From positions 1-64,000 of the forward strand of contig UPYI01000007.1 in the NCBI GenBank assembly GCA_900538555.1: 64,000 nt of DNA, given 5' to 3'. The notes below the pieces were generated by a model that worked only from the letters and a program-made list of their open reading frames with translations, was not told the origin of the DNA and ran no database searches. A program made the position numbers and the translations under genes. Every line of letters begins with the position of its first letter. The first letter of the stretch is position 1. This document shows, in pieces, positions 26,999-32,516 of this stretch. Origin of the DNA: an uncultured Porphyromonadaceae bacterium. GTDB lineage: Bacteria; Bacteroidota; Bacteroidia; Bacteroidales; Barnesiellaceae.

Positions 26999-27361
26999 AT
27001 GGAAAAAGAAAAAGATATATTGGATCGGATCGGCGGGAAATCGGGTTTTCGTGTTCCCGATAACTACTTCGAGCAGTTCAATGCCCGTATGGCGAAAGAA
27101 CTGCCCGAGCGGGAGATTCCGGCGGCGGTGGTTCCTACACGTTGGCAACGGTTGCGTCCTTATGTCTATATGGCGGCGATGTTTGCCGGTGTATGGCTGA
27201 TGATGAAGATGTTTACCGGGCTGCCTTTCGCCCAGCGGGGAGCGACAGCCGACGATACGGAATGGGTTGCCGATGAATTTTCGTTCGAAGAGTACCTGAT
27301 GTTCGATGCAGCGGATGCATACGAAAGATATGAATCGTTGTATGCCGATAATGATTATTAA
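26999..27361 (+). CDS. Small single-pass membrane protein, probable sigma-factor partner
   Basis: This 120-residue protein has a conserved-looking N-terminus (DILDRIGGKSGFRVPDNYFEQFNARM), a single membrane helix (VYMAAMFAGVWLMMKMF, about residues 56-72) and an acidic C-terminal tail ending YESLYADNDY. Proteins with this PDNYF motif and one helix usually follow ECF sigma genes in Bacteroidetes and are thought to act as anti-sigma-like regulators. That role is inference. It starts 36 bp after the sigma gene and ends 12 bp before the Spy-like gene. Confidence 0.78.
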   Translation: MEKEKDILDRIGGKSGFRVPDNYFEQFNARMAKELPEREIPAAVVPTRWQRLRPYVYMAAMFAGVWLMMKMFTGLPFAQRGATADDTEWVADEFSFEEYLMFDAADAYERYESLYADNDY

Positions 27362-27373
27362 AAAAAGGATCGT

Positions 27374-27877
27374 ATGAAAAAAATTGTATACCTCTTGGCA
27401 GTTATTCTGTTGTCCATTCCCGTTTCAGCTGTGGCACAGAAAAATAACGACGATGCCAAGCGTCGGGAGCGCGAAGCCCGCGCCGAAGAGATGCGGCGCG
27501 AACGACGCGATTACTATATCGAAAAAATCGGGCTGACCGAAGATGAGGCGGCGAAATTCATTCCGTTGCTCGAAGAAAAGTCGCAACGTCAGTTTGAACT
27601 GAATCGCGAGGTACGTCGGCAGGCACGCCGGTTGGAACGCTCGAAAGAGCCGGTTTCCGATGCCGAATATCTCCGTTGCGCCGCAGCCTTTGTGTCGGTG
27701 GAGTTTTCGGTCGATAGTGTGGAACAGGTTTATTTCGAAAAATTCAAAACCATACTTTCGCCTCAGAAACTCTTCAAGTATAAGCGGGCGGAAAGCCGGT
27801 ATACCCGGGAAATGATGAACCGCAAGAGCAAAGATGATGCACCGAAAGGGCAAGTTTCACAGCCGTCCGGCAAATAA
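27374..27877 (+). CDS. Spy/CpxP-like periplasmic protein
   Basis: This 167-residue secreted protein has a signal peptide (MKKIVYLLAVILLSIPVSAVAQ) and a long charged helical body. The body has repeated Arg/Glu stretches and the segment LTEDEAAKFIPLLEEKSQRQF, like the LTxxQ-type helices of Spy/CpxP chaperone-like or metal-sensing periplasmic proteins. Context as third gene of an ECF sigma operon fits envelope stress control. After its TAA the same frame stays open for 31 more codons (to TAA at 27971-27973) with coding-like codon use (SDYAEAQRLLKTKH at the end). The stop may therefore have shortened an older, longer protein. Confidence 0.78.
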   Translation: MKKIVYLLAVILLSIPVSAVAQKNNDDAKRREREARAEEMRRERRDYYIEKIGLTEDEAAKFIPLLEEKSQRQFELNREVRRQARRLERSKEPVSDAEYLRCAAAFVSVEFSVDSVEQVYFEKFKTILSPQKLFKYKRAESRYTREMMNRKSKDDAPKGQVSQPSGK

Positions 27878-27995
27878 AGTATAGCGAAAAGCGTGGGCGG
27901 CGGCAAAACGGGAAGCGAGGTTTCACAGTCCGATTATGCCGAGGCGCAGCGTTTGCTGAAAACCAAACATTAAAAATAGATATAGAAATAGGGCA

Positions 27996-28031
27996 CAGCC
28001 TGTAAACAGAGATGTTTGCAGGCTGTCGTCT
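27996..28031 (+). terminator. Hairpin terminator of the sigma-factor operon
   Basis: CAGCCTGTAAAC pairs with GTTTGCAGGCTG (one G-U wobble) and is followed by TCGTCTTTC. It lies about 120 bp after the Spy-like gene in the 380-bp gap before mntP. Confidence 0.65.
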
Positions 28032-28123
28032 TTCATATATAGAAGCGCGGGCAGAAAAAAAACACGATGTGGGTAAACAATCCGGAGCGGTGCGTGTTAT
28101 AGTCTGTGTGTTATGTGTGTGAG

Positions 28124-28171
28124 AGCATGGGAATCGGATGCGGTCAAGGACTTTCGGTTCCCTGCTTTTTT
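28124..28171 (+). terminator. Hairpin plus T6 upstream of mntP
   Basis: AGCA-T-GGGAA pairs with TTCCC-TGCT and is followed by six T, a good intrinsic terminator on +. It lies about 90 bp after the previous hairpin and before the mntP -7 box, so it either ends a short non-coding transcript from the gap or attenuates read-through into mntP. I see no match to the yybP-ykoY manganese riboswitch. The rest of the 27878-28257 gap holds nothing else that I recognise. Confidence 0.6.
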
Positions 28172-28227
28172 CTATCCGACTGTTGAAAAAGAGGATAAAT
28201 AAGACTGTTATTTGTCTGCATTTTCCA

Positions 28228-28235
28228 TAACTTTG
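28228..28235 (+). promoter_or_regulatory. -7 box upstream of mntP
   Basis: TAACTTTG followed by CACGC matches the Bacteroidetes TAnnTTTG consensus and lies 22 bp before the mntP ATG. A TTTG occurs at 28211 but only 13 bp away, so the -33 element is unclear. Confidence 0.55.
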
Positions 28236-28257
28236 CACGCAATAAAATTCATCACCT

Positions 28258-28830
28258 ATGAGTCTGTTGGAAATACTTGTTTTGGCGGTGGGGCTATCTA
28301 TGGACAGTTTTGCCATTTCTTTAACCAGTGGTGTAGTCTTAAAACCTTTTACTTTTCTTCGGGGATTGAAAATCGCATTGTTTATGGGCGTGTTTCAAGG
28401 AGCCATGCCGTTGTTGGGGTGGTGGCTCGGTGTCGGTTTTAAGAACTATATCGAAGCTTTCGACCATTGGATCGCTTTTGCCGTATTGTTGTTCTTAGGT
28501 GGGAAAATGATTTATGAAGGTTGCCGTAAAGCGGAAGAAGATGCCCCTGCCGGTTTCGATCCTGCCGATACGAAAACATTGGTCGGGCTGTCGGTAGCGA
28601 CCAGCATCGATGCTCTGATGATCGGCGTTTCGTTCGCCTTTCTGGATGTAGAGATGCTGATGCCTTCGACGGTAATTGCCGTCGTCACGTTCCTCTTCTC
28701 TTGGGTAGCGCTTTATATCGGCAAATGGTTCGGCAGTCATCTGCAACGCGGAGCTGAAATCGTAGGAGGCTCCATATTGGTTTTGATCGGAGTGAAAGTC
28801 CTGATCGAGCATCTGTTCTTGAATGCTTAA
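28258..28830 (+). CDS. mntP: Manganese efflux pump MntP
   Basis: This 190-residue membrane protein has six hydrophobic helices and two repeated halves. They carry the family's acidic motifs, LSMDSFAISLTSG in the first half and VATSIDALMIGVSFA in the second, where the aspartates are needed for Mn(II) export. KMIYEGCRK between the halves is also typical. Length equals the family norm. It has its own promoter-like box, follows two hairpins that separate it from the sigma operon, and is followed after 14 bp by apbE, probably on the same mRNA. Confidence 0.93.
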   Translation: MSLLEILVLAVGLSMDSFAISLTSGVVLKPFTFLRGLKIALFMGVFQGAMPLLGWWLGVGFKNYIEAFDHWIAFAVLLFLGGKMIYEGCRKAEEDAPAGFDPADTKTLVGLSVATSIDALMIGVSFAFLDVEMLMPSTVIAVVTFLFSWVALYIGKWFGSHLQRGAEIVGGSILVLIGVKVLIEHLFLNA

Positions 28831-28844
28831 AAAAACAGACGGAA

Positions 28845-29852
28845 ATGAAACGGATTCGTTATACATGGGTGGCAGCCTTGCTGGCTTGCATTATACTTCT
28901 TTCGGGGTATTTCAGCCGTTCCCGTTCGGGCGTAGAGGACGTTTATCAACGCGACGAAGGGTTTATTTTCGGTACGGTCTATCACATGACTTACCGCTGC
29001 GACAGTTCTCTGTACGGCGATATAAGGCAATTGCTGAACGCTTTCGACGGATCGTTGTCGCCTTTCAATAAAAACTCGGTCATTTCGAAAGTGAACCGGA
29101 ACGAAGAGGTCGTGGCAGACGAATGGTTCAGCCGGGTGTTTCTTCGTTCGCAGGAAATTTATCGGGAGACCGAGGGCGCTTTCGACCCGACAGTCTCTCC
29201 ATTGATCAATGCGTGGGGATTCGGTTATGACAGCGGCATTGCCCTCTCGCCGGCTACGGTCGATAGTCTGTTGGCTTTTGTCGGAATGGATAAGATTACT
29301 TTGTCGGACAACCGCATTATCAAACAGGATCCGCGCATCACGCTCAATTTCTCGGCGATAGCCAAAGGATATGCCTGCGATGTGATAGGCAACTATCTGA
29401 CTGAGAAAGGCGTGTCCGATTATTTAGTGGAAATCGGCGGGGAGATTGTCGCCAAAGGCAGGAATCCGCAAGGCGATTTGTGGTCGGTGGGTATAAACCG
29501 ACCCGATACGGCGGCACGTTACAACCGGGGCGAAATATCGCGGGTATTGCATTTCTCGGATGCCGGGCTTGCCACTTCGGGCAATTATCGGAATTACCGT
29601 TATGTCGATGGCAAGCGGGTGGCGCATACGATCGACCCCGTCGGAGGATACCCCGTACAACACGCTTTGTTGAGCAGCACGGTCATGGCAGACGACTGTA
29701 TGACCGCCGATGCCTATGCCACCGCATTTATGGTTATGGGGTTGGATCGCAGCCGGGCGTTGCTGGAACAGCATCCCGAAATCAAGGCGTTGTTTATTTA
29801 TGCGTTGGACAACGATTCCACTGCTATGGCTGTTTATTCCACCTTGCCGTAG
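28845..29852 (+). CDS. apbE: FAD:protein FMN transferase ApbE
   Basis: This 335-residue exported protein attaches FMN covalently to threonine residues of flavoproteins such as the NqrB/NqrC and RnfG/D subunits. The N-terminus is a hydrophobic export signal with a possible lipobox (ALLAC, Cys15). Family motifs are GTVYHMTY near the start, SPFNKNSVISKVN, GAFDPTVSPLINAWGFG, NFSAIAKGYACDVI and a C-terminal metal-binding region with TADAYATAFMVMG. The protein looks complete. It is 14 bp behind mntP. A subtype-B repeat in reverse orientation fills the gap to the convergent U32 gene. Confidence 0.92.
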   Translation: MKRIRYTWVAALLACIILLSGYFSRSRSGVEDVYQRDEGFIFGTVYHMTYRCDSSLYGDIRQLLNAFDGSLSPFNKNSVISKVNRNEEVVADEWFSRVFLRSQEIYRETEGAFDPTVSPLINAWGFGYDSGIALSPATVDSLLAFVGMDKITLSDNRIIKQDPRITLNFSAIAKGYACDVIGNYLTEKGVSDYLVEIGGEIVAKGRNPQGDLWSVGINRPDTAARYNRGEISRVLHFSDAGLATSGNYRNYRYVDGKRVAHTIDPVGGYPVQHALLSSTVMADDCMTADAYATAFMVMGLDRSRALLEQHPEIKALFIYALDNDSTAMAVYSTLP

Positions 29853-29868
29853 TCAAACGTTTATATTC

Positions 29869-29939
29869 ATGCATCTTTTCTCGTCTCGGCATAGCTCGAA
29901 CAAGCTCGGCTCTGCCCTCGGCTTGTCGAAACCGTTTTT
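29869..29939. repeat. 75-bp repeat (subtype B), reverse orientation
   Basis: The reverse complement reads AACGGTTTCGACAAGCCGAG and continues like the units at 21836/21911 to GAGAAAAGATGC. It occupies nearly the whole space between the apbE stop and the U32 stop, so it lies between convergent genes. Confidence 0.85.
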
Positions 29940-31776
29940 ATTTCTTTCGTTCGGCATGTACGAGCATCATGCATTCCTTGCAATCGAATCGGAGCGGCAG
30001 GTCGCGTCCGTTGTAATGTAGAGTGAGCGGTTCTTTCAATTCTTTCCCTTGGGGTGTGCGCAGGCAATATCCCAACATGAACCGGATGCAGTGGCGCGAA
30101 TACATGAGCGGCACATCTTCGTCGGGTATTTTCAACTCGAAAGCCGGAGCGATGCCTTTTACTCCGTGGGTACGGTAGAACTCGACCGCATTCCGATTTG
30201 CCACGTTGCCCGTATAGTCCAATGTGTCGCGGAAGAACGGCACCGGCTTTTCGGGGCGGCGCGTATCCGGGCGATAAGCGATGTTTCGTGTGCGGAGCAG
30301 GGCGTCGGTCACTTTGCGGCGTAGTTCTGCCAATGCCGACGACGGGATGAAACGTTCTCCTCTTAGGTCGATTTGGATATCCGTTTCGTTCACGGCAAAT
30401 ACGGATGCTCCTAATTTGGCAAGTTGCATCCGTTGGTGTTGTATCTGCGGCGAGCGGCTCTCTTCGATCGGGTGGTCGATACGCACGGTCGCGTGGTTGC
30501 CGTCTTCATCCGTTGCGGTCAGGGCATATCCTCCGGCGGTTTCATACAGCCGGAGTGTGATGCGGATGCGGCGGTCGGCGGTGGGACGGGTCAGGAGCTT
30601 GTCGAATTCCTGATCGAAATTGCGATACAAGGAAGTATGCACCGGAATGTCCGGCATTTTGGCGGGATAGATACGGTTGCCTTCCGCCCGGTTTACCCGA
30701 AAACCTTCGAATTGTCCGTCGGGATGGAAGAAGCACAGACCGTCGCCGTTGTGCAACGGTTTGCTTCCGGCTACGACCAACGAATTTCTATCGCGCGATT
30801 TTAGTGTGCCTATATATTCGCCCAACGATTTCGGTGTGTCGGGCGATGCAATCGGGTCGGCACCTCTGCCGTCTAAAAAATAGTGGGTGAACCCCCGATT
30901 GAAACTCTTCGATAAATCGGGTGTGAACCGGAACGAGACACTTCCCGACGATGCCGCCCGATATTCCGTCGGACGACGTGCGAAAATCCGGTCGAGTGCT
31001 TGCCGGTAGTAGGCGGTGCAATTTTTAACGTAAGCCACATCTTTGAGCCGCCCTTCGATTTTCAGCGACGACGCACCGGCATCTAATAATGCTTCCAACC
31101 GATCGCTTTGGTTCAAGTCTTTCAGCGACAACAGATGCTTGTCTTTGGCAATGATACGCCCGTTTCCGTCGGTCAAAGTGTAGGGAAGGCGGCAATATTG
31201 AGCGCATTCGCCTCGGTTGGCACTGCGTCCGCACATGGCGTGGCTTAAATAACATTGACCGCTGTAACTGACACAGAGAGCGCCATGGATGAAAACCTCC
31301 AACGGCACGTCGGTTTGCGAGGCGATTTCCCGGATCTGGTTTAACGACAATTCCCGGGCGAGTACCACTTGCGAAAATCCGGCATCCTGCAAAAACTTCA
31401 CTTTCTCCACACTCCGGTTATCGGTCTGGGTACTGGCATGCAGGGCGATCGGCGGAATATCCAGCCGGGTGATACCCATGTCTTGCACGATCAAGGCATC
31501 CGCACCAGCCCGGTATAATTCCCGGATGCTTCGTTCTGCCTCCGACAACTCGTTGTCGCGCAGCAAGGTGTTGAATGCGATGTACACTTTGGCATTGAAC
31601 CGGTGGGCTTCATCGGCAAGTTTCCGAATATCGTCGATGCTGTTTCCGGCAGCGGCACGCGCACTGAATTTGGGTGCGCCTATGTAGACGGCATCCGCTC
31701 CGTGTCGTATCGCTTCGATTCCGATTTCCGCGTTTTTAGCAGGTGCCAGCAGTTCTATCTTGCGAGGTTTATTCAT
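29938..31776 (-). CDS. Peptidase U32 family protein (RlhA/TrhP-type RNA hydroxylation)
   Basis: I use the ATG at 31776 (612 residues, MNKPRKIELLAPAKN); six further upstream residues would come from promoter sequence. The N-terminal TIM-barrel-like domain shows GADAVYIGAPKFSARA and HASTQTDNRS. The U32 signature EVFIHGALCVSYSGQCYLS lies at about 163-181, followed by CGRSANRGECAQYCR. The cysteines are those thought to bind an iron-sulfur cluster. E. coli members (TrhP, RlhA) hydroxylate tRNA or 23S rRNA using prephenate-derived chemistry, so an RNA-modification role is more likely than proteolysis. The length fits the long RlhA-like form. Transcription probably starts from the repeat-borne promoter four bases upstream. 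Confidence 0.85.
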   Translation of the reverse strand: MNKPRKIELLAPAKNAEIGIEAIRHGADAVYIGAPKFSARAAAGNSIDDIRKLADEAHRFNAKVYIAFNTLLRDNELSEAERSIRELYRAGADALIVQDMGITRLDIPPIALHASTQTDNRSVEKVKFLQDAGFSQVVLARELSLNQIREIASQTDVPLEVFIHGALCVSYSGQCYLSHAMCGRSANRGECAQYCRLPYTLTDGNGRIIAKDKHLLSLKDLNQSDRLEALLDAGASSLKIEGRLKDVAYVKNCTAYYRQALDRIFARRPTEYRAASSGSVSFRFTPDLSKSFNRGFTHYFLDGRGADPIASPDTPKSLGEYIGTLKSRDRNSLVVAGSKPLHNGDGLCFFHPDGQFEGFRVNRAEGNRIYPAKMPDIPVHTSLYRNFDQEFDKLLTRPTADRRIRITLRLYETAGGYALTATDEDGNHATVRIDHPIEESRSPQIQHQRMQLAKLGASVFAVNETDIQIDLRGERFIPSSALAELRRKVTDALLRTRNIAYRPDTRRPEKPVPFFRDTLDYTGNVANRNAVEFYRTHGVKGIAPAFELKIPDEDVPLMYSRHCIRFMLGYCLRTPQGKELKEPLTLHYNGRDLPLRFDCKECMMLVHAERKK

Positions 31777-31780
31777 GTTG

Positions 31781-31812
31781 CAAAGATAGTGCAAGCCGAG
31801 AGCAAAGCCAAA
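31781..31812 (-). promoter_or_regulatory. Complete Bacteroidetes promoter formed by the first 69-bp repeat
   Basis: On the - strand: TTTG at 31812-31809, a 20-bp spacer, then TATCTTTG at 31788-31781, a perfect match to TTTG-N19-21-TAnnTTTG. The U32 start codon follows after only four bases (CAAC), so the transcript would be leaderless or nearly so. The spacer and the -33 box lie within the repeat unit. Confidence 0.75.
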
Positions 31813-32130
31813 TTTATTTGAGCTTAGCGGAGGCGTAGCCTATGTTCTGAAAAGATAGTGCAAGCCGAGAGCAAAGCCAAATTTATTTGAGCTTAGCGGA
31901 GGCGCCGCCTATGTTCTGAAAAGATAGTGCAAGCCGAGAGCAAAGCCAAATTTATTTGAGCTTGGCGGAGGCGCCGCCTATGTTCTGAAAAGATAGTGCA
32001 AGCCGAGAGTAAAGCCAAATTTATTTGAGCTTGGCGGAGGCGCCGCCTATGTTCTGCAAAGATAGTGCAAGCCGAGAGTAAAGCCAAATTTATTTGAGCT
32101 TGGCGGAGGCGCCGCCTATGTTCTGCAAAG
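31781..32130. repeat. Five tandem 69-bp repeats (subtype A) upstream of the U32 gene
   Basis: The marker GCAAGCCGAG recurs at 31791, 31860, 31929, 31998 and 32067, an exact 69-bp period. Units differ by a few substitutions (GTAGCC or GCCGCC, AGAGCAAAG or AGAGTAAAG). At each unit border the - strand reads TATCTTTTC or TATCTTTGC, and each unit contains TTTG 20 bp before this box, so the array is a stack of five promoters or near-promoters directed towards the U32 gene. The two distal and the proximal borders have the perfect TATCTTTG. The period divisible by three gives long spurious frames, which I do not call genes. Confidence 0.93.
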
Positions 32131-32231
32131 ATGGGTATATAATAGGTGGGTGGTGATGCCGCTTTTCAGAAAAATTAATGGATGAACGATGATTTTTATG
32201 TTATAAAACATGTTTTTCCAAAGATTATTCG

Positions 32232-32239
32232 TATCTTTG
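32232..32239 (+). promoter_or_regulatory. -7 box of the 44-codon gene
   Basis: TATCTTTG followed by CATCG lies 65 bp before the small ORF; a T-rich GTTTTTCC about 20 bp upstream may serve as a weak -33 element. Confidence 0.6.
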
Positions 32240-32304
32240 CATCGATAAAAATAGAGTAAGAACACCGCTTTTCACAACGGGTGGAAAGCAAAAAAGCTGA
32301 AAAA

Positions 32305-32439
32305 ATGATGAACAAAGAATTAGAAATGGCAAGAATCAGATACCAAATAGAGCGGTATCGGGCGATGGGAAACGGATCGATGTGTCAGGAGCTGTATGCA
32401 CAACTTCGTAAATTGGAAACACAAGGTTCGATAAAGTAA
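32305..32439 (+). CDS. 44-residue hypothetical protein with own promoter and terminator
   Basis: The frame encodes MMNKELEMARIRYQIERYRA followed by MGNGSMCQELYAQLRKLE and a short tail to TAA. It is a charged, probably all-helical peptide with two amphipathic helices joined by a glycine-containing turn, and no signal peptide or membrane segment. A -7 box lies upstream and an intrinsic terminator 29 bp after the stop, so it is a self-contained transcription unit in the gap between the repeat array and the helicase gene. A second ATG three bases later gives 43 residues. No function can be assigned; a protein- or RNA-binding micro-protein is possible. Confidence 0.68.
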   Translation: MMNKELEMARIRYQIERYRAMGNGSMCQELYAQLRKLETQGSIK

Positions 32440-32467
32440 CGAACGGACAATAAACAAATGAATATGT

Positions 32468-32505
32468 AGAGATATGTCGATTCAAGTCGGCGTATCTCTT
32501 TTTTT
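32468..32505 (+). terminator. Intrinsic terminator after the 44-codon gene
   Basis: AGAGATATGTCGA pairs with TCGGCGTATCTCT (one bulge/wobble) and is followed by a run of seven T on +. It ends 12 bp before the stop of the convergent helicase gene. Confidence 0.78.
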
Positions 32506-32516
32506 ATCTCCGCATT

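Noticed and set aside
31893..32087. Repetitive protein of about 64 residues encoded by the 69-bp array
   Set aside because: Period divisible by three keeps the frame open; the units are explained as promoter repeats and no start or ribosome-binding site is evident.
31781..32130. CRISPR array
   Set aside because: The units are contiguous 69-bp tandem repeats without unique spacers and no cas genes are near; the Cas4-like nuclease motif belongs to the Dna2-like helicase.
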